A DNA stretch of 64,000 nt from Cryomorphaceae bacterium (GTDB lineage Bacteria > Bacteroidota > Bacteroidia > Flavobacteriales > Schleiferiaceae), in NCBI GenBank assembly GCA_017858515.1, contig JAFMBM010000005.1, positions 1-64,000 of the forward strand, given 5' to 3'. The notes beneath the pieces are model-generated. The model did not search any database and was not told the origin of the DNA. It saw only the letters and a program-made list of their open reading frames with translations. Shown here in pieces: positions 8,042 through 16,014 of the stretch (its first letter is position 1; each line of letters starts with the position of its first letter). A program made the translations under genes and the position numbers.

Positions 8042-8163
8042 TATGACTTGTGGCGGTTTTCGAAGCACTTTCTTGTCGGCTTGCACCAAATTTACTTAAA
8101 AGCACTAAGCTCGAATTTACTACTTTCCCCGCCATAAGTTATATACGCTGTTAGCGCCTGTTT

Positions 8164-8811
8164 TTATTTTTTCTTTATATAATCGTCAGTTAAACAACCA
8201 CATACGCATTCAGGTTCGGTAAATGATAATTCTTGTCCGTTCTCGGAAATGAGCAGTTGTCTAATCTCATTCTTATCCTTAAATTTTATAAGTTTGACTA
8301 AATAACCACCAAGCCAATCGGGTTCTGTTGTAATGTTAATTTCAGTTCTGCGTTGCAACGAATCATTTCGATAAAACTCAGCAATTCTACCTTCTACAAT
8401 CTTTAGTTCCTGCTTGCAATTGCATTTAAATGGTGAATTTATTTCTCCCCAATTAGTATATGTTTCTTTCCAAGTCCAAGCACCCGATATTTCGTTTATG
8501 AAGTTTACTTTGTTCTTACTAGAAGTCAGGAAAGACAATCTTTTTTTGGCTTGGTTTGCCCAAAAGGAATTGCTGTCTGATTTTATGATTAATTCGTAAA
8601 TCACTTTCGATTCTCGTTGCTTACTTTCTTCAAGGTCTAATGCTTTTTGAAATCTCATGGAACTAAGGTTCGATATCGAGTCTAATTTCAAATCTAACGA
8701 ATCTATTTTCTGAGTCAATCTGTTGTTCTCATTGATTAAGTTGTCAGTTTCTAATTGATTACATGAAGAAATCAAAATAAGTAATGTCAATATAAGTACT
8801 ATTCTGGTCAT
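8164..8811 (-). CDS. Coiled-coil lipoprotein, unknown function
   Basis: The 215-residue protein opens with a clear lipoprotein signal (hydrophobic 4-14, SSC at 17). A coiled-coil stretch (about 24-70: LINENNRLTQKIDSLDLKLDSI) leads to a compact C-terminal domain with ISGAWTWKETYTNWGEI and a Cys cluster (CNCKQ, CVCGC). The domain recalls small beta-barrel lipocalin-like proteins but no family is certain. It is the first gene of the array. It is bounded by GTTAGCGCC (8832-8824) before and GGCGCTAAC (8158-8150) after, and its ATG follows a poly-A run. Confidence 0.65.
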   Translation of the reverse strand: MTRIVLILTLLILISSCNQLETDNLINENNRLTQKIDSLDLKLDSISNLSSMRFQKALDLEESKQRESKVIYELIIKSDSNSFWANQAKKRLSFLTSSKNKVNFINEISGAWTWKETYTNWGEINSPFKCNCKQELKIVEGRIAEFYRNDSLQRRTEINITTEPDWLGGYLVKLIKFKDKNEIRQLLISENGQELSFTEPECVCGCLTDDYIKKK

Positions 8812-8823
8812 TTTTTTTTAATA

Positions 8824-8860
8824 GGCGCTAACAATTGTATAACAACAACTCGTTGTTGTT
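8824..8860 (-). repeat. Closing core of the first attC/attI-like site
   Basis: On the minus strand GTTGTTATACAATTGTTAGCGCC lies just before the first cassette gene. Its GTTAGCGCC is the exact complement of the core following that gene. An AACAACAAC/GTTGTTGTT palindrome sits inside. No matching opening core could be placed. Confidence 0.45.
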
Positions 8861-8950
8861 ATCCCTCTAATTTGCGGATAAAGTACAACGCCTTGTTGTT
8901 GTTATCCCGCCAAATTGCGGATAAAGTACAATGAGTTGTTGTTATTTTCG
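8861..8950. repeat. Tandem repeat, 2 units of 43 and 40 bp plus a partial
   Basis: On the plus strand, units at 8861-8903 and 8904-8943 share ATCCC, TTGCGGATAAAGTACAA and TTGTTGTT, and a third unit starts at 8944. The 65-residue frame over it (8859-9056) has no support. The repeat lies between the integrase remnant and the first cassette, where an attI site would be expected. Confidence 0.7.
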
Positions 8951-9042
8951 CTTTATGCACTCCACCTCCTGTGGAGCACTTCGCCCCTAATGTAAGACTT
9001 ATTGCGTTTGAGATGTGGTAATACTTATAAAATAATCTGGAC

Positions 9043-9400
9043 TTATAAAGTATCAAACCGACTGTAAATCTCCTTTGGATTCATGATGGCTATGTGGGTG
9101 TATCTCCCTGTGCTTTCGCTGCCTCCATGCCCTAGCTAAAAGGGGCCTTGTACCGGCGCACCCCCTCTTCAAACCAATGCCTGGCAAAAGTTTTCCTTCT
9201 TTTTAATGCCCTCTTTCTTTGCGGCTTTTTGCATAGTTTGAACAACACCGCCTCTGCTCTCTTGGGTTCTGGTTCGACTTTCGGAATTTACAATCGACTT
9301 ACCATGGGTGTACCAGAGGCGCAAGTCGCTACCAACTTCCTGCAGCTGAAAAAGGGGTCGGCTTTATTCTCCCTCATATGTCCATTTTCATAGACACACT
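9043..9400 (-). pseudogene. Decayed tyrosine recombinase (candidate integron integrase)
   Basis: Minus-strand pieces in three frames line up with the end of a tyrosine recombinase. VVQTMQKAAKKEGIKKK is followed, after a lost HTLR-like segment, by RKTFARHWFEEGVRRYKAPF, and then by LGHGGSESTGRYTHIA, which holds the LGH and YTH catalytic blocks. It ends SRFDTL at a TAA (9043-9045). Between blocks there is a two-base frame change and a TAG (9136-9138). The protein cannot be active. The 3' end faces the cassette array, so it is a good candidate for the array's dead integrase, transcribed toward the cassettes. XerC/D-like origin cannot be excluded. Confidence 0.65.
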
Positions 9401-9780
9401 TTATTGAACACTCCCTTTAAACGTTTGGCTTGGCGTCTAAGAACTTCGTGTTTTTGGCTCTTTTGGGCCAAAAATGGAGTGCTATCTACCAAACAATACC
9501 CCTGCTTTTGTTTATTGAGGAGGTATTGTTTCCGTTAGCAGCATCTGAAAGGGGCGTAAGGGGCTGCAAAAGTCCGTGTGCGGGAGTTCTGAGGTTTTAG
9601 GCGTCCCTTAGAGGCGGGCTCTTCGTTCGTGCGCTCTTGGTTCTATTTCATCCTCTTTCCATCTGCCTCTTGGCTAAGTCGTTTCCGCTTTTCCTTTCTA
9701 CTTTACCATTCTTTGTTCACCTCACATCTTTTGTCTGACTTTTCTTCCGAGCCCACAGCTGCCCAAGACGGCTGTGGATA
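9401..9780. other. Non-coding gap with inverted repeats
   Basis: No gene is supported. A perfect 10-bp inverted repeat AAACAATACC / GGTATTGTTT (9491-9500, 9522-9531) and a CCACAGC / GCTGTGG hairpin (9753-9759, 9771-9777) are present. The rest may be eroded integrase or transposon sequence. Confidence 0.4.
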
Positions 9781-9784
9781 GAAA

Positions 9785-9827
9785 TAAAAAAGCTTCCAAC
9801 CCCATTGTATCAACAAGGTTGGAAGCT
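9785..9827 (-). terminator. Rho-independent terminator of nrdBA
   Basis: An 11-bp perfect stem AGCTTCCAACC / GGTTGGAAGCT (9791-9801, 9817-9827) is followed on the minus strand by a T run. It lies 25 bases after the nrdA stop. Confidence 0.85.
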
Positions 9828-9851
9828 GTATTTAACTTCTCTGTTCTACTC

Positions 9852-12350
9852 TTAACTACCGCAAGCTTCGCAATCGTCTGGATTGTCAATGGAGCAAGCC
9901 AAAGCCTCCGCTTCGGTATACTGCTTGCGCACGGCTTCAGCCATGGTTTTGGCATTCATCTCTGCGGCTCCTTTCTCAAAGCTGGCTGCCGATGCTTTCA
10001 AACTTTCTGGAGAAACAACTGGGTTTTCCTTCCCTTCTTCTTTGCCGCTTACCATAGGCGTTACCTGCGATTTCGACTGCTTTTCTACTGTAAACTTAAT
10101 GGCGTCTGTTGCGCTCTTGGTTCTCAGATAATACATTCCGGTCTTCAATCCCGCCTCCCAAGCATACATATGCATACTGGTGAGCTTGCCCATATTAGGC
10201 GCTTCAACAAACAGATTCATAGACTGCGACTGATCTACAAACACTCCCCTATCGGCGGCCATGTCTATAATATCCTTCATGCTCATCTCCCAAACCGTTT
10301 TGTACAGTTCTTTGATGTTCTGGGGGATGATGTCTATGTTTTGGACGGATCCATTGTTCCGAACGATGTCGTTTTTCAATCCATCATTCCACAATCCTAG
10401 ATTTACCAAGTCGAGCAACAAATGCTTATTCACCACCACAAACTCTCCGCTCAATACTTTGCGGGTGTAGATGTTGGATGTGTAGGGTTCAAAACACTCA
10501 TTGTTTCCAAGAATCTGAGAGGTAGAGGCGGTAGGCATGGGAGCCAACAACAAAGAGTTGCGCACTCCGTGTTCCATAACTTCTTTGCGAAGGGCATTCC
10601 AATCCCATCTTCCACTGAAATCCTTGGAATCTACGCCCCATAAATCGAACTGGAACTTACCTTCTGAAATCGGACTACCTGGGAAGGTCTCGTAAGGTTC
10701 GTCTACTTTGGCTTCTTCTACCGAAGCTGTAACTGCGGCAAAATAGATGGTCTCAAAAATGTCTTTATTCAATTGCTTCGCCTCTGGAGAAGTGAAGGGA
10801 TAGCGAAGTTTTATAAATGCATCGGCCAATCCTTGCACACCCAATCCAATAGGGCGATGGCGCATATTCGACTTGCGGGCTTCCTTAACCGGATAGTAGT
10901 TGCGGTCTATGATGCGATTGAGGTTGTGGGTAGCCTTCTTGGTAACTTCAAAGAGGCGGATGTGATCAAACTTTCCGTCTTCAATAAACATTGGAAGGGC
11001 AATAGATGCTAGGTTACACACGGCTACCTCATCGGGAGCAGAGTACTCCATAATCTCAGTGCAGAGGTTGGAAGAACGAATAACCCCAAGGTTTTTCTGA
11101 TTGCTCTTTTCATTGGCCGCATCCTTATACAACATATAAGGAGTGCCGGTTTCTATCTGAGACTCCATGATCTTAAGCCATAGGTCGCGGGCTTTAATCA
11201 CCTTGCGGCCTTTGTTCTCTGCCTCATACTTGGTATAAAGTGCATTAAACGTAGCCCCATAGGTATCGTATAAGCCTGGGCACTCATTCGGACACATTAG
11301 GGTCCAATCGCCATTATCGCGAACGCGCTCCATAAATAAATCTGGAATCCAAAGGGCGTAAAACAAATCGCGGGCGCGCATTTCTTCCTTGCCATGGTTC
11401 TTTTTCAGATCTAAGAAGTCGTTGATATCGGCATGCCAAGGCTCAATATACATGGCAAAACTGCCCTTGCGCTTTCCTCCTCCTTGATCTACATAGCGAG
11501 CGGTATCGTTGAATACACGCAGCATCGGAACAATTCCGTTGGAAGTTCCATTGGTTCCTCTGATATACGAACCTGTGGCGCGTACATTGTGAATGCTCAA
11601 TCCAATTCCGCCTGCCGACTGAGAAATCTTCGAACACTGTTTAAGTGTATCGTAGATGCCATCAATGCTGTCGTCTTTCATAGAAATCAAGAAGCAGCTC
11701 GACATCTGCGGCTTGGGGGTTCCTGCGTTAAAGAGCGTAGGCGTTGCATGCGTAAAATAACGCTTAGACATAAGATCGTAGGTCTCAATGGCGCCTTCAA
11801 TATCGTCTTTGTGAATTCCAATGGCCACACGCATAAGCATCTGCTGCGGACGCTCGGCAATCTTGCCGTTGGTTCTAAGCAGGTACGAACGCTCTAGCGT
11901 CTTGAAACCGAAATAGTCGTAACCAAAATCTCGGTCGTAGATAATGGTGCTATCCAACAAAGGCGCATTGGCTTCAATAATCTCCATTACATCGTCTGCA
12001 ATAAGCGGAGAGTGTAAATCGGTTTTAGGATTTACATACTGATGCAAAGTGCGCATGGTTTCTGAGAAAGACTTCTCTGTATTCTTGTGAAGATTAGAAA
12101 CGGCAATACGGGCAGCCAACTGAGCATAGTCGGGGTGGCGGGTAGTTAAGGAGGCCGAAACCTCAGCGGCCAAACTATCCAACTCCGAGGTGGTAACCCC
12201 CGAGTAAATACCTTCAATAACCTTCATGGCTACCGCCGTAGGGTCTACCATTTCACTTAGACCATAGCAAAGCTTCTGAATGCGAGCGGTGATCTTATCG
12301 AATTTTACGGCCTCTTTTCTACCGTCGCGTTTAATAACGTGCATTGACAT
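9852..12350 (-). CDS. nrdA: Ribonucleoside-diphosphate reductase, alpha subunit (class Ia)
   Basis: The 832-residue catalytic subunit reduces ribonucleotides to deoxyribonucleotides. An N-terminal ATP-cone (about 3-95, [16 protein letters not shown]) gives allosteric on/off control. The barrel carries [17 protein letters not shown] and the active-site loop NLCTEI near 430, with the N-C-E triad. The C-terminus has the CxxC pair EACGS that relays electrons from thioredoxin. It lies 18 bases behind nrdB in one operon, with a strong terminator after it. The start ATG 12350 could also be the third codon; the difference is trivial. Confidence 0.97.
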   Translation of the reverse strand: MSMHVIKRDGRKEAVKFDKITARIQKLCYGLSEMVDPTAVAMKVIEGIYSGVTTSELDSLAAEVSASLTTRHPDYAQLAARIAVSNLHKNTEKSFSETMRTLHQYVNPKTDLHSPLIADDVMEIIEANAPLLDSTIIYDRDFGYDYFGFKTLERSYLLRTNGKIAERPQQMLMRVAIGIHKDDIEGAIETYDLMSKRYFTHATPTLFNAGTPKPQMSSCFLISMKDDSIDGIYDTLKQCSKISQSAGGIGLSIHNVRATGSYIRGTNGTSNGIVPMLRVFNDTARYVDQGGGKRKGSFAMYIEPWHADINDFLDLKKNHGKEEMRARDLFYALWIPDLFMERVRDNGDWTLMCPNECPGLYDTYGATFNALYTKYEAENKGRKVIKARDLWLKIMESQIETGTPYMLYKDAANEKSNQKNLGVIRSSNLCTEIMEYSAPDEVAVCNLASIALPMFIEDGKFDHIRLFEVTKKATHNLNRIIDRNYYPVKEARKSNMRHRPIGLGVQGLADAFIKLRYPFTSPEAKQLNKDIFETIYFAAVTASVEEAKVDEPYETFPGSPISEGKFQFDLWGVDSKDFSGRWDWNALRKEVMEHGVRNSLLLAPMPTASTSQILGNNECFEPYTSNIYTRKVLSGEFVVVNKHLLLDLVNLGLWNDGLKNDIVRNNGSVQNIDIIPQNIKELYKTVWEMSMKDIIDMAADRGVFVDQSQSMNLFVEAPNMGKLTSMHMYAWEAGLKTGMYYLRTKSATDAIKFTVEKQSKSQVTPMVSGKEEGKENPVVSPESLKASAASFEKGAAEMNAKTMAEAVRKQYTEAEALACSIDNPDDCEACGS

Positions 12351-12368
12351 ATTCTTTCTCTTTACTTC

Positions 12369-13349
12369 TTAAAAATCTGCGTTGAAATCAAAAATCTCAG
12401 TATCTACTACATCTGTAGAGGTCTTAACCGAAGCCTTGCGGTACTCGGCTACTCGTCCCTCGAAGAAGTTGGTTTTGCGTTGAAGGGAAATCATCTCCAT
12501 AAAATCAAACGGATTAGTAGAATTATAGTGCTTCTCGCAATTCAATTCTACCAACAGTCGATCGGCAACAAACTCGAGGTACTGAATCATAAGATCCGAA
12601 TTCATTCCGATAAGCTTCACAGGAAGCGACTCGGTAATAAACTCTCTTTCTATATCTAAGGCTTCTATAATAATTTGTTGGATGCGTTCTTTGGGCACCT
12701 TATTCACCAAATGCTCGTTGTGAAGGTGACAGGCGAAGTCGCAATGCAGGGCTTCATCTCGGCTGATAAGCTCGTTCGAAAAAGTCAAGCCAGGCATAAG
12801 TCCTCTCTTTTTCAACCAAAAAATAGAGCAGAAAGAACCACTGAAGAAGATTCCCTCCACCGCAGCGAAAGCAATCAATCTCTCGGCAAAAGAAGGCGAC
12901 TCTATCCAACGAAGGGCCCAATCGGCCTTTTTCTGAATAGCCGGGAAATTCTCCAAGGCGTTAAATAGGCGATCTCTGTCTACAGGGTCCTTAATATAAG
13001 AGTCAATAAGAAGTGAGTAGGTCTCTGAGTGGATGTTCTCCATCATTATTTGGAAACCATAAAAGAACTTCGCCTCCGTATACTGAACCTCGTTAACAAA
13101 GTTCTCCGCCAAGTTTTCGTTCACAATGCCATCACTGGCCGCAAAAAAGGCCAAGATGTTTTTTATGAAATACTTCTCATCGTCGTTTAACTTATGCTCC
13201 CAGTCTGTGAGGTCTTGCTGAAGATCTATTTCTTCGGCAGTCCAAAAACTGGCCTCCTGTTTTTTATACCAATCCCAAATATCGTGGTGTTCGATTGGAA
13301 AAAGTACAAAGCGATTCTTGTTTTCGCTTAAGATGGGTTCTGTATGCAT
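12369..13349 (-). CDS. nrdB: Ribonucleoside-diphosphate reductase, beta subunit (class Ia)
   Basis: The 326-residue radical-generating subunit partners with NrdA. The diiron ligands are visible: D42 in FWTAEEIDL, then E104 and H107 in [10 protein letters not shown]111 sits four residues after the His, as in classical tyrosyl-radical enzymes, so it is class Ia rather than the Tyr-less classes. The order nrdB-nrdA is common in Bacteroidota. A perfect DnaA box (TGTGGATAA, 13661-13669) lies in the 330-bp upstream gap. Confidence 0.97.
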   Translation of the reverse strand: MHTEPILSENKNRFVLFPIEHHDIWDWYKKQEASFWTAEEIDLQQDLTDWEHKLNDDEKYFIKNILAFFAASDGIVNENLAENFVNEVQYTEAKFFYGFQIMMENIHSETYSLLIDSYIKDPVDRDRLFNALENFPAIQKKADWALRWIESPSFAERLIAFAAVEGIFFSGSFCSIFWLKKRGLMPGLTFSNELISRDEALHCDFACHLHNEHLVNKVPKERIQQIIIEALDIEREFITESLPVKLIGMNSDLMIQYLEFVADRLLVELNCEKHYNSTNPFDFMEMISLQRKTNFFEGRVAEYRKASVKTSTDVVDTEIFDFNADF

Positions 13350-13678
13350 GAGCTCTAATTATCTACTAATTTATGCCGACAAGATTGGCGTGTGACCCCA
13401 ATAAAAAGATCACAAATCAATGAATATCAGCCGTTTATTTTAACGTGAAATCTGTATCGCCCAAAACAGGGCAACAATCCCTTTCCCACTACTCCAACAA
13501 ATTTTGTCAATCATTCGTTCCCTACCAAGCGTTCTTTTTACACAAAGGCCCTCATTTATTAACACGCTCAATTTTCAAAGGCCCTAAACCCTCAAATTGG
13601 TACAGCAAGCGATTTCGCAAGACATTAACGCTTCTATAAGAAATACTAATTCACACAAATTGTGGATAACCATACCCC
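13350..13678. other. Gap upstream of nrdB
   Basis: No gene is supported; a 64-codon plus frame here is featureless. It should hold the nrdBA promoter. A perfect DnaA 9-mer in inverted form is at 13661-13669, close to the far end near the DUF3109 stop codon. Confidence 0.5.
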
Positions 13679-14251
13679 CTAATAGGTTTTTTTGTAGAGT
13701 AAGAAGGCTTGATGGAGTTCTTGGAACCAATCGTCTCCATATTTGCGAATGAGGGCCTCTTTCAGGAAAGCATAAACGGGCACTTTGAGTTCATTTCCGA
13801 GCGAACAGGCTGGAGAGCAAACCTCCCAACGATCGTAGTTCATGGCTTCAAAAGTTACATACTCCTTCGTGCGTATGGGGTACAAATGGCAACTCAAGGG
13901 TTTGCGGAAAGAGGTGGCGCCAGCCTTCCAGGCTTTTTCAATACCACACATCGCCTTTCCACCTTCAAAAACGGTATAGGCGCATTCCTTGCCGTCGCGC
14001 AGCGGAGTAACCGGCTCTCCATCAAAATCAATTACGCTTGTGCCTAACTTTTCTACATATTCTATCCCTTCAGGCCTCAAAAAAGCCTTAAAGTTGGGAT
14101 ATTCTCTTTCTAAAATATCGGTTTCTTCCTGGCTCAGCGGTGCGCCTGCATCGCCTTCAATACAGCAAGCACCCTTGCAAGAATCTAGATCACAAACGAA
14201 ATGCTCGGTAAAAAGCTCTTCAGATACCAGTGTATGGCCTATTTCAATCAT
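13679..14251 (-). CDS. DUF3109 family Cys-rich protein
   Basis: It is 190 residues from the internal ATG at 14251 (MIEIGHTLVSEELF), which fits the family start better than the longer frame to 14308. The longer frame would also run across the panD start. The family signature CDLDSCKGACCIEGDAGAPL is near residue 20. Further Cys residues occur in CAYTVF, MCGIE, SCHLYPIR and VCSPACSLG, as in proteins that bind an iron-sulphur cluster or zinc. The exact function of DUF3109 is unknown. Divergent from panD, sharing a 51-bp promoter gap. Confidence 0.85.
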   Translation of the reverse strand: MIEIGHTLVSEELFTEHFVCDLDSCKGACCIEGDAGAPLSQEETDILEREYPNFKAFLRPEGIEYVEKLGTSVIDFDGEPVTPLRDGKECAYTVFEGGKAMCGIEKAWKAGATSFRKPLSCHLYPIRTKEYVTFEAMNYDRWEVCSPACSLGNELKVPVYAFLKEALIRKYGDDWFQELHQAFLLYKKTY

Positions 14252-14290
14252 GCCATAAAGGTATAGATGGAAAGGTGTATAGGTTATGCC

Positions 14291-14298
14291 TATTTTTG
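14291..14298 (+). promoter_or_regulatory. Bacteroidota -7 promoter element of panD
   Basis: TATTTTTG fits TAnnTTTG and is followed by CCGC and the GTG start at 14303, leaving almost no leader. Confidence 0.55.
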
Positions 14299-14302
14299 CC
14301 GC

Positions 14303-14653
14303 GTGCAAATAGAAGTACTAAAGTCGAAAATACACCGTGTTAGCATCACGGGGGCCGATTTACACTATATCGGAAGCATTACCATTGACGAAGATTTAAT
14401 GGATGCTTCTAACCTAATTCGTGGAGAAAAAGTAACCATTGTGAATGTAAACAATGGCGAAAGACTGGAAACCTATGTTATTCCAGGAGGAAGAGGAAGT
14501 GGAGAAATTACTATGAATGGTCCGGCGGCGAGACGCGTTCAGAAGGGAGATATCGTTATTATCATCTCTTACGCTTTCATGGAATTCGAAGAAGCTAAAA
14601 ACTTCCAACCCAAGGTTATTTTCCCCAACGAGACTAACAACTCGCTTCACTAA
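14303..14653 (+). CDS. panD: Aspartate 1-decarboxylase precursor
   Basis: PanD makes beta-alanine for pantothenate and coenzyme A. From the GTG at 14303 the protein (117 residues) places the self-cleavage site G24-S25 exactly where it is in E. coli PanD (YIGSITID). This decides the start over the ATG at 14267, which also lies upstream of the promoter element. [20 protein letters not shown] closes the conserved core. First gene of a run panD-flippase-HldE-like-radA. Confidence 0.95.
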   Translation: MQIEVLKSKIHRVSITGADLHYIGSITIDEDLMDASNLIRGEKVTIVNVNNGERLETYVIPGGRGSGEITMNGPAARRVQKGDIVIIISYAFMEFEEAKNFQPKVIFPNETNNSLH

Positions 14654-15652
14654 GTGGCTTCTAAAACGTCTAATGTTGTCAAATACCTATTGTTTGTAGG
14701 TTTAGCCATGCTGTTGTTGTGGTTGGCTTTTAGAAAAACCGATCCAACCGAACTTTGGGAGTCGCTTCGGCATGCAGACTATCGCTATGTTATCCTTTCT
14801 ATGCTTATGGGCTACGCGGCCTATATAAGTAGAGGTATGCGCTGGCTGCTCTTGCTAGAAACCATGAACTATAAGCCCAGGTCATGGGCTTCCATCCACT
14901 CTGTTGCCATTGGATATTTCGCAAATATGGCGGTTCCTCGAGCTGGAGAAGTAGCCCGTTGTACCTCATTAAATAAGTTGGAAGACATTCCTGTTTCTAA
15001 GCTGTTCGGAACGGTAATAGTGGAAAGAACCATTGATTTTATTATGCTCATCAGCTTTGTGTCGGGCGCCTTATTCACCTCCTATTCAACTTTCACTGAG
15101 TTTTTTTCTACCGCAACCGGTAACACTCAAAGCAGCGACACTCCCTTCTTCCAATCGCCTGTCTTCTTCATTTTGTTGGCCGGATTGGCATTCTTCTTTT
15201 TCCTATACCTCTTCCGAAACCTATTAACTCGCCAACCTTTTTACGCTAAAATCCGCTCCTTTCTAGCTGGGGTATGGGAAGGCTTTCAAGCGGTCTTTAA
15301 GATGAAGAAAAAGCTGGCCTTCATTCTCCACACTCTCTTTATCTGGATTATGTACTACCTCATGGTGTATGTGGTCATCTTTGCTATTCCTGAAACCCAG
15401 CACTTAAGTCCGTCTAATATGCTTTTCGTAATGGTTGCTGCAGGAATGGGAATGGTGGTTCCCGTGCCAGGTGGTGTGGGGGCATATCATTACCTTGTTG
15501 TACTAAGCTTGGGCTTATTGGGCATTTCAGATACTGTGGGTCTAAGCTTTGCTACCCTGGTACATAGCGGTCAATCTGTAATGGCCATCATTACTGGGGT
15601 AATAGCCATGCTGTATATTTACTATAGAAAACGCAAAAGCCTGCTTGCCTAA
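14654..15652 (+). CDS. UPF0104/YbhN-type flippase-like membrane protein
   Basis: The 332-residue protein has seven to eight predicted membrane helices and the family motifs YAAYISRGMRW, FANMAVPRAGEVARC (about 80-100) and VPVPGGVGAYHYL (about 270). These are typical of the lysylphosphatidylglycerol synthetase TM-like/flippase-domain family (AglD, YbhN). The substrate is unknown. The GTG start at 14654 abuts the panD stop codon with no gap, so translation is probably coupled. Confidence 0.85.
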   Translation: MASKTSNVVKYLLFVGLAMLLLWLAFRKTDPTELWESLRHADYRYVILSMLMGYAAYISRGMRWLLLLETMNYKPRSWASIHSVAIGYFANMAVPRAGEVARCTSLNKLEDIPVSKLFGTVIVERTIDFIMLISFVSGALFTSYSTFTEFFSTATGNTQSSDTPFFQSPVFFILLAGLAFFFFLYLFRNLLTRQPFYAKIRSFLAGVWEGFQAVFKMKKKLAFILHTLFIWIMYYLMVYVVIFAIPETQHLSPSNMLFVMVAAGMGMVVPVPGGVGAYHYLVVLSLGLLGISDTVGLSFATLVHSGQSVMAIITGVIAMLYIYYRKRKSLLA

Positions 15653-16011
15653 TGATCTTCTCTGATATTATTCACTCCAAGATTTTAAGTCCTTCCGACA
15701 TAGAAAAGAGGCGAAACATATGGGGCTTTTACAACTATAGGGTGGCTGCTGTTCTGGTTTCAGAACAAACTGTTTCTGCTGAGCTTGTTCAAGCCATAAA
15801 CCTTGCTGCTGATAAGGCCGACATTCTGGTGGTGGCCGTAAATGGCAGCGCTTCTTTTGCAGAAATCATTGCCTCGCTTCATTCGGTAAGCTCACTCCTT
15901 TTAACCCAAGATGTAGAAGGTTGGGTGGCAAGTCTGCAACCTGATCTGGTTCTAGATAAACCTGGCCTTTTAGAAACCCCGTCTTTCGACGGTGAATGTA
16001 TTCGCATTTAA
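15652..16011 (+). CDS. Degenerate HldE/RfaE2-like nucleotidyltransferase domain protein
   Basis: The 119-residue protein overlaps the previous stop codon (TAATG). Residues 53-105 (KADILVVAVNGSAS...IIASLHSVSSLLLTQDVEGWVASLQPDLVLDKPG) track the second half of HldE-type nucleotidyltransferases, where LIVGVNSDAS...LAALRAVD...LIEALRPDVLVKG is usual. The HxGH nucleotide-binding motif of that fold is absent. A catalytic role is therefore doubtful. The family match is my own reading and moderate only; the gene is real given the tight operon. Confidence 0.6.
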   Translation: MIFSDIIHSKILSPSDIEKRRNIWGFYNYRVAAVLVSEQTVSAELVQAINLAADKADILVVAVNGSASFAEIIASLHSVSSLLLTQDVEGWVASLQPDLVLDKPGLLETPSFDGECIRI

Positions 16012-16014
16012 AAA

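Larger units (their letters stand above)
6122..8158 (-). repeat. attC-like site interrupted by group II intron 2
   Basis: The two parts, 8158-8042 and 6138-6122 on the minus strand, give 134 bp when joined. It opens with GGCGCTAAC (8158-8150) directly after the coiled-coil lipoprotein gene and closes with GTTGGGC (6128-6122), an exact GTTRRRY core, before higBA. The stem arms are 8130-8148 and the joined 8042-8055 plus 6134-6138: 19 bases, complementary at 17. The second arm exists only if the intron is removed between CATA and TACGC, which fixes the intron ends. Confidence 0.75.

Noticed and set aside
8861-8950. CRISPR-like repeat spacing
   Set aside because: The units are directly tandem without unique spacers, and no cas genes are present.
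8859-9056. 65-residue minus-strand frame
   Set aside because: It is made of the 40-43 bp tandem repeat and intergenic DNA, with no start signals or family resemblance.
11433-11897. 154-residue plus frame inside nrdA
   Set aside because: Shadow of the highly conserved nrdA frame; no signals of its own.
13445-13639. 64-residue plus frame upstream of nrdB
   Set aside because: No family resemblance or promoter; treated as intergenic.
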